This document shows, one piece after another, positions 22,961 through 35,385 of a DNA stretch of 64,000 nucleotides. Made by a program: the position numbers and the translations under genes. Within the stretch, counting starts at the first letter, position 1. The number at the start of each line of letters is the position of its first letter. Below the pieces are notes generated by a model. That model ran no database searches and had not been told where the DNA came from. It was given only the letters and a program-made list of their open reading frames with translations. This stretch comes from Acanthococcus lagerstroemiae. Lineage: Eukaryota > Arthropoda > Insecta > Hemiptera > Eriococcidae. The stretch covers positions 61,931,211-61,995,210 of the forward strand of contig CM063113.1 in NCBI GenBank assembly GCA_031841125.1. The letters are read 5' to 3'.

Positions 22961-25900
22961 TGGGTGCCACATATTGCCGATGCCAGTACTCGCACAAAAA
23001 ATATCGAAGTTACTAAATGTGGAATAACTGTGGTACAAGAGGCGTGTCTACACTCGTTTGTATCGTACCATGATAAAGGCTATTTCATTTCGATACCATT
23101 TTTTCCCTTCTTTTTAAGGTGTGCCCTCCACTGTTGGTAAATGGTAGGGTAAGAAACGTCAGCTGATTTCTCGGTGAAATATTTTCCTATTTTCCTGCAC
23201 ATTCGTATAGCACCCTGTATTTTTTGAACAAATTGTGATTTTACTTGTTTTTTGGCTAAATCAGTTAAGATTAAGGTAACAATTGTGAAAAAAATTTCTA
23301 ATTTTTTTCTCTGAGGTCAAAATTGGAGAACTGCTCTTCGAATCACGTACTTTCCCGACCGTCATTCATCATTTCGTAGATATTGTGGGTGGCCTAGATC
23401 ACATTTTCTGTGCATCATTCCTTCACTTCATTTTGAAAGTCCCCTTCCCCTTCTCCCAAGATTGCAGTTGAGAAGGAAGTAGGTGACTTACCATCGTAGA
23501 ATTCTCAGGAGACTTGTTTCTCTTAGACATGCGAGAATAACGTATATTTAGCACTTTTTGACGGAAAAATTCATGGATATCCGTGACTTCGTAAATCCCT
23601 ATTTCTGTCCACCCGCATATCGTGATACGGTAGTTTAAAATTGTGACAACGTTGTAGCGCAGTATTTATATTTTTTTATGATGACTACTTTTTCGGTCGA
23701 ATTGGCAATTTTATAGAATAAACAATTGCATCGGATAAATTAAACAGCACCTTGAAAAGTAACAAGTAGAGAAACGTTTTATAAAGATGCATGAGACCCC
23801 TTATTGGAGTGCGCCGGCGTAGGCAGTCGAATCGCTACTTAGTACTTGTATCTTTTATATGTCACAATATAATTCGATTAAATTTTTGCCGTTCTATGGA
23901 CTCGTGGAAGAGGGTTTTGTGAGGTCAAAACTTCCTCGAGGATTTTTCTGCTGTATGTGCGCATTGGAATTTAAACCTGCACTAGGGTGCGCTGCAAAAT
24001 TACCTGCGCGGGTGTTAGCGGGTGAAAATGTGTGAGTGATCATGTGTACTTTCAAATAGAAACACTGCTGTCTCCAGTAGGGTAAAAAACCGAGTAAAAA
24101 TTATTCTGCCAGTAGAACTGATTATAATTTCGTTTTTTGGCGATAATGCAGTTGAATTTAGGACAAATTTTCTTTGAAAGTGAAGTTCTAATCGACTTAA
24201 TGATAGTTGAAGTTTGCTACACGCTTGCGGTAAATCATACCTGATCACACACACATATCGCAGGGCATCCAACACTTGAAACTGTAAGTTTAAATCCCAA
24301 TAAATTACATACAGTGAAAATTAAGACCTGACATGGTGTCCGAAAGAAGGGTAATTGAACTCAAAAGGCCCACTCTCGTATAGCCACGCGCATATTGGCA
24401 TAAGGTATCGTGTCTCTTCAACTTACGGCTCGGACTTGGTCATTCGAAATTACTCGATGTCGGTGGATTTTATTAGATTATTGTGGATATTTCATTATTG
24501 TTGATCGAATATCGTCCAATACGTCGTGCGATATTGAGTGCTCGAATTCGAGCTCTACTCACTACCACGTCAGTAGTAGGTATTACACTGGTTCGCTTGT
24601 TTTCGCTTGGATTGGCCTCTGCAGACAATTTGGAATAATACTAATAATTTTCGTAAATTCTGGGTAAGTAATGAAAAATTAACAACGAATGGAGGTGGAT
24701 CGTTAAAAAGAAAAAGTTCCAAGAATGCTTTCAACCGTTGTTAAACGAATTTTCTCTTTATTCGTTGTTAATTTTAAAAATGAGAAGGAAAAAAACTGAA
24801 ATGCCAAAAATACCTGAATAAAATGAAAAACTTCTGGGGTTAAAAATTTTAATAAAAACAAAACAAAAAAAAAATACAAAATGCGATAAAACCAGAATAA
24901 TAGAGAAAGAGAGAATATGTATGAATAGGTAGTACGCTGCTTTCTTTTGGAAATATCTTCTGTAAAAGTCAATTGTTTCGGTCCGGTTCACTCAAAGACG
25001 ACGGCATTCAAAGGTTTTGTGTTTTGTTCTTTCTTCGCTATTCCTTTCTTCTTTCATTTTTTCACTCGTTTTTTTCACTTTCTTTTTTGTAATTCATTTG
25101 AATTTTTCGACGTTAAAATAAATAGAATATTTGCGGAGCAGTGAGGACCGCGCTTTTGCTGTTTAAGAAATAATAATAACCATCCGGCAGTTGAAAAACA
25201 CGAATGCTACTTATTTTCCCGAGAGGCTTATTTTAGGTGGTTTCCGCGTTTGTGTGAAGAAAAGCGAGTGGAAAGGAAATTGAGAAAAAATTTGTGAACT
25301 GGACGAAAAAGATTGAAAATTGAAATTGGTACGATGTCCGAAAACAACGAAGGCTGGAACAGGACAGGTAGTTGTCGTGGTTGTATCCATTTCAATTCGA
25401 AAATCGCCGACCATTTTTATCAGGAAAATGATTTGATGTATTACGTATGGATGGAAGAGTCACAGTATTCAAAATTGTACGTGTAAATAATCTTGTGCCG
25501 TTAACGTTGTTTCGTGACCATAGAGAAATTTTTCTTCCACGACTGATTTAATCGAGACATTTTTTAGACTTTGATTTGGTACTTCCCATCGTATGGAAAT
25601 TTAAAATTCCCGAAATAAAAATTCATTGTTTTTTTTCTATTGCTGAGATGGAGTTGGAACCTCCGTCCGTTATTTCTTCAAAATCTCCGTTAGAATACTC
25701 GAAACTTCGCAGTAAGTTTCGTTGTAGAAGTTACTTGAATTCTAGTCAATTTATCATACTTAACTATTTCACGCATTCTTTAACTGAAAATTCTGCTAAT
25801 TTTTGCTGGTTTCTGATAACGATTTATTGCAATTCTAAGGAAATTTGTTTAATGACACAGTAATTATTATCAAAATCTACTAAGAATTACCAGAGTTTTC

Positions 25901-26705
25901 AGCTAGAGTGCGTAAAATCGCTAAATATCAGAGACGTAGCCGAATTGTAGTAACTTTTACTACAAAATTTTACTCACTATCATAAAAGTGGGCGAGCTAA
26001 GTATATTTGCACCTGTTTTACCTTTGAACCTACTTTTACTTATCGTCGAGGGTCATTATAACCCTGCAGTCTTCCGAACGTCCCCAATTTCGTTCGCTAG
26101 TTACTTTTTGTGCGCATCGTCGAAAACCCCCTTCCATCGGTTCTTTGCTTAGATTTACGGAGGAGATGAGATTCGTGTAAATATTCGCACTTAGTTTGAG
26201 GGCCACGAATTTCTGGAACCAACGAAGATTCTGAATTTAAATTTCTTACACCGACTTCTACATCTAGAATTACCAGCGATCTATTGCACGTTTTCATAAT
26301 TTTGGCATTTCTCTGACCGATCAAATTATATAGAAACTTGCCTCAAATTGTACGCGATAATTTATTAGAAATTGATTCGGTATTGCGCTGAATAAATCGC
26401 GAGTATAAAATTTCATTATTATCAAGCTTATCGTCACGTCGTCGTTCTTTTCATTCTATTTGCATTTTTTTCCGACTCGGAAAATCGCGTTAAAAGTTTG
26501 TTTCGTATTTCGTTCCTAAACTTCTGCACATAAATGCGAGTTTGCAAATCTTCGTTTTTTCAGCTTTGAAAGTGTAACAGCGTAATACTCGGCGCATTAT
26601 GCGAGTTAATGGAAACGGATAGAGGATTTCAAAAATTTTGAGAACTTTTCGGCAGTATAACTTCCCGCTTAGGTTATGTATTCTTTTATTTATGGCTTTT
26701 CTCCT

Positions 26706-26708
<3 letters not shown>
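22961..26708. other. non-coding, likely intronic
   Basis: No convincing exon is seen. A strong donor-like ctgggtaagtaatg is at about 24660, but the upstream frame starts at a non-ATG codon and lacks an acceptor. A short imperfect inverted pair (gtgagtgatcatg near 24033 and ctgatcacacacac near 24241) was noted. The remainder is AT-rich unique sequence. Confidence 0.4.

Positions 26709-26738
<30 letters not shown>
26709..26738. repeat. (TC)n microsatellite
   Basis: Thirty bases of uninterrupted tctc. Confidence 0.95.
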
Positions 26739-26741
<3 letters not shown>

Positions 26742-26811
26742 TCGTTGACATTACGTGTTGTCTGATTCGGTGACGGCGAGTACAAAACTAAAACGTGATT
26801 TCTCTACCAGA

Positions 26812-27065
26812 CCCGATGCGGAAAATCCCGTCAGTTACTCGGGTAACTAAAGAGGAACCAAGGATAACTGGCGGGTTTCTGGGTAAGCTGAGGGTAACCG
26901 AGGGTTGCAAATGTGTAATTTTTCCGCGGGTAACTAGAGGGTAACTGATTGCCTATTGGGATGCGCAAAATCCTGCCAATTACTCGCGTAACTAAAAGGA
27001 AACCAAAGGTAACTGATGGGTAACTTTTCCGCAGGTAATTAAAGAGTAACTGATTGCTCATCGGG
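26812..27065. mobile_element. two tandem copies of a GGTAACT-rich MITE-like element
   Basis: Each copy begins near cc(c)gatgcg(c/g)aaaatcc and ends near gattgc(g/t/c)(c)atcggg, so the ends are inverted (CCCGATGCGCAA type). The interior is packed with gggtaactgagggtaac words. Copy 1 is 26812 to about 26959 and copy 2 runs from there to 27065. A third single copy is at 46621-46754. The family resembles a short non-autonomous DNA element or satellite seed, and the superfamily is unknown. Confidence 0.6.
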
Positions 27066-27810
27066 GAAGGTGGCAGTGGGTTTGAAGTGTTTTCGAGTGT
27101 AAAATCGTACGATCAGAATGTTCTAGCCGAATCGCAATTTTAAAAGGCCTATATTAAATAATGCAACTGGTGCTACTGATAGCACTATTTTATTGGCATC
27201 GCGGAGTAGTACGATACATACACCTTCTTAGTTTATGCGAATAAGATTTAAAAGAAAAAAAAATTGGAGTGCCAAGAAATACTAAGGTAACAAGCAAGAC
27301 TTTGCGCTCGATAGCCTGAGGTAGCGCCCTGACATTTTGAATGTTTCACCTCAAACCTTTCCGCTGATTGCTTGGAGGAGGTCACCTCGTAACAAAGATT
27401 TTTTTTCAAACATTCCGAAAATCATAGTTCATTGGAACAGAGTAATCTGAGAAAAAAATTGTAGACCGAAGTTCCAATATGAAAATTTAATTTCTTGGAA
27501 TTTCTTCGTGTCTGTCTTAGAAACGTTATAAAAATATATGTGTGTGAGGGGGTGGGGGGTCGAAGTAACCTCTTAAAACACTAATTTTGAACAGAAACCT
27601 TATGGAAATACAATATTTTTTTATTTAATTTTCCTAATTTCACAGGGTTTTGTAAACAAAAGGGATATGCATTTTATTCTCAGTTAATTTTCTATTCTTA
27701 TAGCTCTCCTCTCCATACTTGGGAGTGTTTATCTCCTTTTATTCCCTTCTGTGATACCTATCATGCGTGGGAAATTGAATTATTTTATCGTATTTTTATG
27801 ATTTTAACAG
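27066..27810. other. non-coding; 3' end of an intron
   Basis: AT-rich unique sequence. Its last ~30 bases form a T-rich tract ending in attttaacag, the acceptor of the exon that follows. Confidence 0.45.
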
Positions 27811-28033
27811 AGACCATGACGAAGATGTTCTCGAGCATATGACGTGCACAGACAGTAACATAAGTAATATAAGTAGATTGCACATGGAGAACTTTAGGCA
27901 TGTGAATTCAATTTTGACGTCGGTTCAATCCAAGATCAACACATGTACTCTCATGAACTCAAACACATCTACCATTACAGTCTCTAAATCACCGAAACAC
28001 AAAGGACCACAATTACACATGCGTGGAATCTGA
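27811..28033 (+). CDS. terminal coding exon of an unidentified plus-strand gene (partial)
   Basis: The exon starts after a good 3' splice site (T-rich tract then aacag at 27806-27810). It has one leading base of a split codon and then an open frame of 73 codons to TGA at 28031-28033. The peptide begins DHDEDVLEHMTCTDSN and ends SKSPKHKGPQLHMRGI. It is hydrophilic, rich in Ser/Thr/Asn, and lacks membrane segments, as is common for C-terminal tails. A canonical AATAAA at 28155-28160 followed by GT-rich sequence (about 28190-28206) gives a 3' UTR of about 150 bases. No family is recognised. Upstream exons are not found in this window, so the gene may have a long intron. An in-frame ATG at 27839 would give a 64-residue product if unspliced, which I consider less likely. 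Confidence 0.5.
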
Positions 28034-28154
28034 TGCATGGGATTGGGAGGGGGTAGAACATTTCTCAGGGATGGAAAATTGAAAGTTAGGAAATTGGCTA
28101 CGTATAAAATTTCAATCTTTTTTTCTTCTTTGCGTAATCACGTAAAATGAAAAA

Positions 28155-28160
28155 AATAAA
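28155..28160 (+). terminator. polyadenylation signal AATAAA
   Basis: Lies 122 bases after the stop of the terminal exon and is followed within about 45 bases by a T/GT-rich element (ctctgtgtttaagtgtg). Confidence 0.45.
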
Positions 28161-28180
28161 ATAGACGAAGAACTGTTCTT

Positions 28181-30310
28181 CTCTGAATAAGCTCTGTGTT
28201 TAAGTGTGATACCTAGAAGGCCTAATTTGATACCCGTATTTCGTGTACTCGGACCGTTTGTCTCATTAGAAACAATTTCTAACTAACTTAGAACTTTAAT
28301 GCATTCGGTTTTCCACGATTCAGGTGTGGGTATAGACAGTTAGCTAACTCAAAACTTTTACGTACTCTATTATTTTATTATTCAATAGTATAATATACGG
28401 TGTTTACCGGTCACAGAAATAACAAAAACTCTGATAAAATCATAATTTTGTATTGTTGGTCGCTAAAACACAGAAATGTCACGAATTCTTGAATTGTTAA
28501 TGAAGTCACACATTTTTAATCCAATGCTACTTAAGTGTACATTGCCTTCTTGATACACAGGTGCCACTTGGCACGAGGAATATTTTAAGCTAAGGTGACA
28601 TAAGTTCCATCCTTTTAGTTTTTCCGCAATAATTCCTCAACTATAAATCGTATTATGAAGTATAATAGAAAAAATAACACTAAATTTTTCATTAGAATGT
28701 TCTTTTTCAATTTTTTCGTATCTGTTATGAACCTGAAAAGAAAAGGGGTTCTGAAATAAGTTTATACAGTGTAACATTTGAATATGGGTTATGGGCCGAA
28801 ATGTATTTTGGAGAGGTTTTCTTCATTTCAAGTAGCATAATCAATTGTACAGATGGTAGTCTTACGTAGAATTACTTCCCTATTGCCATATAGCTATTCG
28901 TATCTGAGAATTTTTTCTCTGTCCCAGTTTCCTCCCTTCATGACTCCATAAAAATGAGATAGTGTTCTGTTGTGGTCTGTTGGTATTGGAAAAGTCTAGA
29001 TTAATGGAACTTTGTACAAAGACAAGAAATAAAATCTATGTATTAACTATTGGACGGGGGGGGGGGATTAAAGCTGCTGAATTCATTTTTGATAATGTAA
29101 TGATTTAGCCTGAAGTAGCAGTTTGTAGCACTGGAGGGGGAGAGTTGAAGAATAAAACTGTCATAAAATTCTGTATTATCGAAGACTGGCTCTGTGAAAG
29201 CGCATATTCAATTTTTGATATATTTTGGCGTTACTATGAAACCACAAAATGTACGGTTGAAGATAGTATCAAAATAGAAAACGTGAAAAAATGCAGTATG
29301 AGTACCGAGTACCTAGTAAGTTATCGAGATCATCAAATCTAACATTATTTTTACGTTACTATGGAAACTGAGTGAACTAAAAATAGGAGAGGAAGATGGT
29401 TGTGTAGAAAATATTAACAATATTGATTATAAAATTATAATATAGGAGTCAAATAGCGAGTGTATGATGTCACTAAACACCTTTTAATTGCTTTTTTTGC
29501 ACTGAAATTGTAGAAATTGACCTGTATATAGAGGTGAATCGGGGGGGGGGGGGGTGAGACATATAAATAAATACAATATGTGCTTTAAATAATAAGGCTG
29601 TCACCAGTTTGCCTTATGTTGAAACTGATGCATACATATATGAACGTATTGAATCGGTAATATTTATGACAATCCTATTTCTCAAATCCCGCCCATAATA
29701 CCATAATTTTTAACCTCGGCGGGTTGAATCATTATGGAAAATGATTTTAGCAGTTTGTAACTTCTCAAAGTTGATGTATTGATTCTATTGTTTGTCTTTG
29801 TAAAAAGTCAAAAGTCTCAGGGACACAACTCGTTCCAGTACCAGCGAAATACAAATATACATGATCTCATAGGCGTGGTATTGGGATGGCCACAGAAAGG
29901 GGCAGTAAAAAAAATTCCTGTGGTTTGAATATTATGGTAGTAGGGAAGTAATTTTAAGCAAAACTGGCGTCCATACTACTGACTATACTTCGTGAAACGA
30001 AGAAAAATTCTTCAAATTACATTTTCCTTCATAATGAGGCATGTGTTAAAATTTGGTAATTTATGAACTTATTTTTGACCTCTGGTTTTTGGAGTTTCTA
30101 GGACAATTACGAAAAATTACTAACAACCATTTTGAGGTGAAATCTAAAGTAGAGTCAATTTTGTTGTTTACATTTTTGTAGTACGACTCCGGTTGGTAAG
30201 TTATTGAAGAAAAACTGAGAAAGGAGGCACTTATGTTCCTCTGAAGAGGAGGGAGCACTCGACAGGATCCCCGGAGGGGGTTACATTTTAAAAACATTTC
30301 TTGGGGTCTC
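28181..30310. other. non-coding
   Basis: AT-rich unique sequence with long G runs: 11 G at about 29056-29066 and 14 G at about 29541-29554. No gene is recognised. Confidence 0.4.
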
Positions 30311-30410
30311 AACTACTGACGCGATGCTCGAAAGGGTAGTTCCTGTGGCCGGGGGTGCGGTGTCATAGGGGCCACTTTGGCATGCGTGCATCGCCATACG
30401 TCCCACCACA
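30311..30410 (-). mobile_element. ~100-bp SINE-like repeat, copy A
   Basis: On the minus strand it reads cgtatggcgatgcacgcatgcc, then ccaaagtgg, caccgcacccc and ctaccctttcgagcatcgcg. This matches copies at 45647-45754 and about 53451-53540. tggcgatg resembles a polymerase-III A box and ctttcgagcatc a B box. No target duplication could be found for this copy. Confidence 0.6.
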
Positions 30411-31865
30411 CACCACATACGTACTAAATTGTACATGCGCATCAAAAAATGCAGGTTACCTTCCATTGTGTGCAGCTAGCATGTCTGTGTGTCTGCTTAT
30501 CGGCCTTACAGGTTGGTCGAGTCACTGAATATCTTTTTGTCTGTCTTTTTCTCATTATGTCAAATTAGTCTCCGCAAACTTCAGGTAAGCAACCCGACAA
30601 GTGGTTCTGCCAAAGGAAGGGAAAGGAGGAAGGGAGCTGGTTTTCATTACATCAATGCATTGGCTCTGGAATATGATATTGTAGCCTACCCAAGAAGGGG
30701 TTCGAACCCACTTCTAAACATAAGGATCTTGCGCTAAAACTTCACTGTTGACGGGTTTCAAGTCGGATGGGTATTAGTTTGATTGCAGACGCTAATTTCC
30801 AGACTTTTTGATTGGTTGGGATAGTAAGAGAAAAACAGAAATCTGAACCGAAAAAAGAAGGCAAGAAAGAGCGATATTTGCGGACCAAAGTATAGACAGA
30901 TATATGTATTTATACTAGTGCATGTGAACGTGAAATGAATAAATCTCTACTACGCGCAGGAACAGTCTTGTTCGCCGCGTATCAAAATTGGATTTCGTAG
31001 TGATAATGGTGATAGTGAAGCTGTTGGTGATGGGCAATCGATGTGGATTCGATAAAAACGTTGTGTGTAGCTGTCGGATTACAGGAAGAGAGAAAAAGTA
31101 CTTCAGACAAGCGATTAGCATTACATTTCGCTGCTGATTGCAATGTTCATCTCCCTTTCGTGCTTAGTATCATATTATGTTGATTGTTATACCCGCGGCT
31201 CGATCGAAATTCGGAGACGAAGAAAAGTAAGAAAAGTTAGGGAGAAGAAAGAAGACCGTACGGGAAAGGTGAAAGTATATTTTGTAAAAAGAAAGATTCC
31301 GTGCCAGTACGAGGTTTCGAAGGAGATTATATTTTGGGGTGGCGTACAGCATGTAGCGAGTATATATTTCGGGTATAATGTGACGAACAAATTACGCTCC
31401 AGCGCTGACATGTCACGACTCAAAATGCCAAAATTTAATTGAGTAAATCGCTTACGGTGCGCTGTTAGCTGTTATACAATGTATGTATGATCCACCATAA
31501 AGTGGAAGTAAAAATTGTTTCAACTCAACCAACGGGAGGAGAAGACTGTAAGTGTACTCGGGAAACGAGGTGTAATTTTTTTTCTTAACTGTTGCACAAA
31601 AAAAGACCGCGATTTTTCGCTGGAAAAGTAGTACGAGAACTCGTTTTTTGGTTAGTGCCGTCAACTTCTCCCTCTTAGTGCGAGAATGTATTTACATTCT
31701 CTCAGCCGAGTGAGAGATGTTACTGTGAGTGTGAGAAACTGTGTTTTCTCCCACTGGGTTGTAGAAGTTAGTGCACGAAAGTAAGAGCAACAAAATTTAT
31801 TATAAACCAATCAATATGAATGTACGATAAGTCTATTCACAGGTTCTGCAACCTACGAGTAAGCG
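30411..31865. other. non-coding
   Basis: Low-complexity gtctgtctt words lie around 30485-30560, followed by a caggtaagc donor-like site at about 30578. The short ORFs have no coding-like features. Confidence 0.35.
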
Positions 31866-32389
31866 GGCGACCATTTTCCTTCTAACCGGCAAGGGATGAA
31901 TTACTTATTTTCTTCTGGAAATTCTTCAATTTTCAACTGTTTCATCAGCATAAAAATTTCAAATAAAAACACATCGAACGAACTATCTACGTAGTTTTTT
32001 TTTGGGGGGGGGAGGGGGCGCTGACTGCGAACATTTCGTCAGATGCTTAATTCAGCTGGGAGTTGGATGCCAAAACTGATATGTCATCATTCAAGTGGGC
32101 GAAGTGTTAGAATTCTCCTCGTGGAAACACACTGATCGAAACAGCTCGTTTATGTAAAAAAAAAATACCGATTTAATCAACGTTAATATTTACGGCACTT
32201 CGGGTAGGCAATTTATTCAACGCTTCGGTTGCGAACGTCACAACAATACAAAATGAGAAGGCGCAAGGCAAACGGTACTTGACTTGTATGTTAGTCAAAA
32301 CATGATTTAAATAAATCACAGAAACATTTTTCTTGTTACGACTCGTTCTGTTCAGCAGATTACTTGCCTGAAGACTTCATGGTGATGTG
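31866..32389 (+). repeat. ~500-bp repeat, left (plus) copy
   Basis: From ggcgaccattttcc to ggtgatgtg, this segment matches the reverse complement of 38991-39484 over its whole length, with many substitutions and small indels. Shared landmarks are aaaacacatcgaacgaacta, ctacgtag followed by T and G runs, aacatttcgtcagat and gcttcggttgcgaacgtca. It may be a terminal inverted repeat of one ~7.6-kb element or one of two independent insertions. Confidence 0.75.
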
Positions 32390-34158
32390 GCAGTGACTGC
32401 AGTACCGATGTTCCACTGTGATTTTGGCGGTCTTATATAGTTTCTTCACCGCATGATTTGAGGGTGCTCAAAATCGGGTATTATTTACGAATCTGTTGAA
32501 AGAAAGTATCGTGTGATGCATATTTCAACTTGCTATTGTAATTAGACAATGGTGATGACATTTACGATGATGACGACGCCGACGGGTTAATGGAGTATAG
32601 TGGCAGTGTCAGTAACGGCGCGATGGCAGATGACTATACTCGATTACTCGCGACAGAAGATGCGCGATGGTTTGTGCAGAGCTTTGCGAACTAACGAAGG
32701 CGCCGAAAAGGTGTTCGCTGTTTATGGCAACGATGAGACGCCGCGGACGGGGCATGAGTGTGAAAATTCGTGCTACATTTGGACGCGAGACCTCATACCT
32801 AGATACCGGGCTCGAATGATTTACAACTCTATTACCGAAAGTGTAATTTTATTTACACGCTTCCGATAGACCGAAAACGAAAAGGATAGAGCGCGGACGC
32901 CGACCGGAGATACTCGTAGGAGAATGAGAAAAAAAAAAAAAGAGAAAAAAACACAAATAAAATTGGCGCCCGACAAACGGCTGAGTAGTGTCGACAGTCG
33001 ACACGCGGAGTGGTAACTAATTACTCGGCGAAGATGTAGACTTAAATAATTTATAACCGAATTTCCCGCTTATTAGGAACACGTTAAACGTAAATATTAT
33101 GTGACGCCGCGTGTGTTCGAGATACGTACATGTATACGAGTACGCGCGTGGATACCTGCACACTTCTACACACGCATCTTGACACCTCCACACACTCTTT
33201 GCACTGCATACTCGTCGGTGTCAGTGTACGAGTATTTATGAGGCGTTATAGGAGCACGCGTTTATTATACCCGTAGCCCGTTCATTTAACAGCATACAGC
33301 GACTGCTGCCTGCTTTTTGGCTCTTGCTGTGGGTATGCTGTATGAACTAGATACAGTCTATAAGGCTCTAGTCTCGGTTAATGGTTCAGACGGTTCGTTT
33401 AGATGTACGCTCCGCGAGTGGGTAACGAGAATAAAAATTAACGAAGGGTTTCAGAATGAGCTAAGGTGCACGCGCCGTGCTGCCACGGTGAAGGCGAAGG
33501 TGCTATTCTTTTCAATTACGTTGTATAAATATAAACAAATGCACGCGTATACTCGTGCACGTTAGTGTAAGAAGTCAGAGATGATGATTTTCGTCGACAA
33601 AAACTTAGGGTGGTTTCTCGGTTGGCGGCTATTCCAGATTCCAGAAAGCTGCGTTGGCTTGTAAGCGAACAAAAAGTACCCCGTACCGATTCGAACTTCG
33701 CACTTCGTAATGTGCGATCTGTGAATCTCGAAGAAACGAACTTGACCGAAAAATATTTGATTCTCTGTCGGCTGTCGACTCGCCGGTATGTCGATGTCGC
33801 TTCACTCGTGTCGCCGAATTCGAAGACTGTAGCATCAGTAATGAGGAGGGGATCTGATTAAGACGACCACTTTCATCGTATTAATATTATTGCTGGCTCT
33901 TCAGCTAGGAACACGTTAGTTCATCTCTCACTTCAATTTTTCACGGCAGGAAACTTGCTATCACTAGATATACTAAGGAACTTATCAACATTTATTATCT
34001 AGCGCAGTGTTCTTCAACTCCGTCGAATCATCCTATATACTGCAAATTTGGACTTTCTCGTCGAGAGAAAACTCTAAAATCCCAGGCAGATAGTCCCTCG
34101 GCAGACAAGTGAGAGCTAGTTTCGACAAGGGAGTTCTAGTTGTGAGATGGTGTGGGCT
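32390..34158. other. CpG-rich unique block, possible regulatory DNA
   Basis: About 32480-33870 is CpG-rich and transposon-free, with an A run at 32929-32941. Open frames of 82-89 codons are Arg-rich composition artefacts with no splice or domain support. Confidence 0.3.
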
Positions 34159-34166
34159 TTAAGCTC
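34159..34166. repeat. left 8-bp target-site duplication of the MULE
   Basis: TTAAGCTC, identical to 36086-36093, immediately outside the element ends. Confidence 0.85.
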
Positions 34167-34405
34167 GGCTGCAAGTGGTTTGCGCACATTACCAAAATTT
34201 GTAACCCGTTAGCGTACAAAGTTAGAACTCGTTTGCGCACAGGGAACTGAGGGATGACAAGAACAGCGGAACTCGTTTGCGCACATATTTCCCTTCTCAC
34301 TTTTGCAGGCTTAGGACTGGCTGCTTCATCAGCAGGCGTGATTAAAAATATGTGTGAATTTTAAAATGAGTATAGTAAACGATTATGAAGTAGTAGGCAA
34401 TAGCA

Positions 34406-35371
34406 TTAATTTAAATTCGAGCAGAAGTAGGGTGAAATCGTTGTCCTAGAATCGATAAATAATGTCTGAGGCTGATTTCCTGATTTTTGTATTGCTGCAG
34501 TTTTTTTTTTTTTTTTTAGAAATTCGTGTTTTTCCTTCGTTTCTTTTTTGACGTAATTCGTGGCGTCGCGTCGAATAGATTGGATTTTCAAATCAGTTTC
34601 TTGCTGTACCTGCTGAATAACGTCGATAACAGCGTGGATATTGGGATGGGGGTGGTAGAATTGGGCGTTGAAATGGGAGTGAAAACTTTCTACTGCATTC
34701 GTTGTGCGAGGAGAAAAGTCTGGCTCATCTGCCCAAATATGAGGTGGAAAAGTTGAAGCGTCTGTTATGTAGTGGTCTAAAATGTAATCCGGAAATGCCA
34801 TGTCAGTTGTTGCAGCTGTAGATATAAGTTCAGTAAAACCATCCGATACTTCGTCTGCAGATAAATACAAGAGTCCAAAAAATTTTTTCAACCATTTACC
34901 AACCTCCGATTCCTTAGTGTTGTACTCCTGGAGCAGAATTCGATTTTTTCGAATGTGCCTGAACCATGATTGGCCTAAATGAAACTTGCAAGCTCTTATC
35001 TCAGACTTCGGAAACAACGAGGTAACAGCATTATGAGCAGCTTTTTCGAAATCAGCGCAGAAAGTTTGAACGTTCAACTTTTTTTCGACATTTTGATGGC
35101 ACAAAATACTAACCTTGTTCCACATCGTCACATATGTTGATGTTTTTTTATTAGGTAAGAAACAAAACACTACTAGCAAATAAAAATTGTTTCTGTAGAT
35201 GTGCAGCGTGTACATTTGTTCGAAGAAGTGAGGGGAGTAGGTAAATGTTCCGTCACCGAATACGATATCTGATTCTGCTAGCAAGTCCGAGTTACTTTTA
35301 CACGTAAATAAAACTACGTCGTCGATCGTGAAACAAAACTGTTCTCCTTTATGAGTAATCTTACTCTGCAT
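34406..35371 (-). CDS. MULE transposase, catalytic part (frameshifted from N-terminal part)
   Basis: A 321-residue frame. It has the three acidic residues of the MULE DDE core: Asp40 in FGDGTF, Asp107 in CADFEKAAHNA followed by the Cys128-x2-His131 pair (ACKFHLGQSW), and Glu228 in TTNAVESFHSHFN. The open frame continues upstream of this methionine, without a stop, to about 35431, giving a segment beginning near LPKTFEEAL. The real protein is therefore joined to the FLYWCH frame (35386-35814) but lies in a different phase. The phase change lies at or near the T5 run at 35427-35431, where one extra base would restore a single frame. The C-terminus includes a lysine run encoded by 17 T (34501-34517). 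The product would cut and paste the element in the nucleus. Confidence 0.85.
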   Translation of the reverse strand: MQSKITHKGEQFCFTIDDVVLFTCKSNSDLLAESDIVFGDGTFTYSPHFFEQMYTLHIYRNNFYLLVVFCFLPNKKTSTYVTMWNKVSILCHQNVEKKLNVQTFCADFEKAAHNAVTSLFPKSEIRACKFHLGQSWFRHIRKNRILLQEYNTKESEVGKWLKKFFGLLYLSADEVSDGFTELISTAATTDMAFPDYILDHYITDASTFPPHIWADEPDFSPRTTNAVESFHSHFNAQFYHPHPNIHAVIDVIQQVQQETDLKIQSIRRDATNYVKKETKEKHEFLKKKKKTAAIQKSGNQPQTLFIDSRTTISPYFCSNLN

Positions 35372-35385
35372 ATCGTGTAACTGCT

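Noticed and set aside
24410..24667. possible exon ending at a strong donor (ctgggtaagtaatg)
   Set aside because: The frame begins at a non-ATG codon, has no acceptor and no coding-like composition. The donor alone is not enough.
30560..30590. second recursive-splice candidate (cttcaggtaagcaac)
   Set aside because: The pyrimidine tract is separated from the AG by ~25 mixed bases, so the acceptor half is weak.
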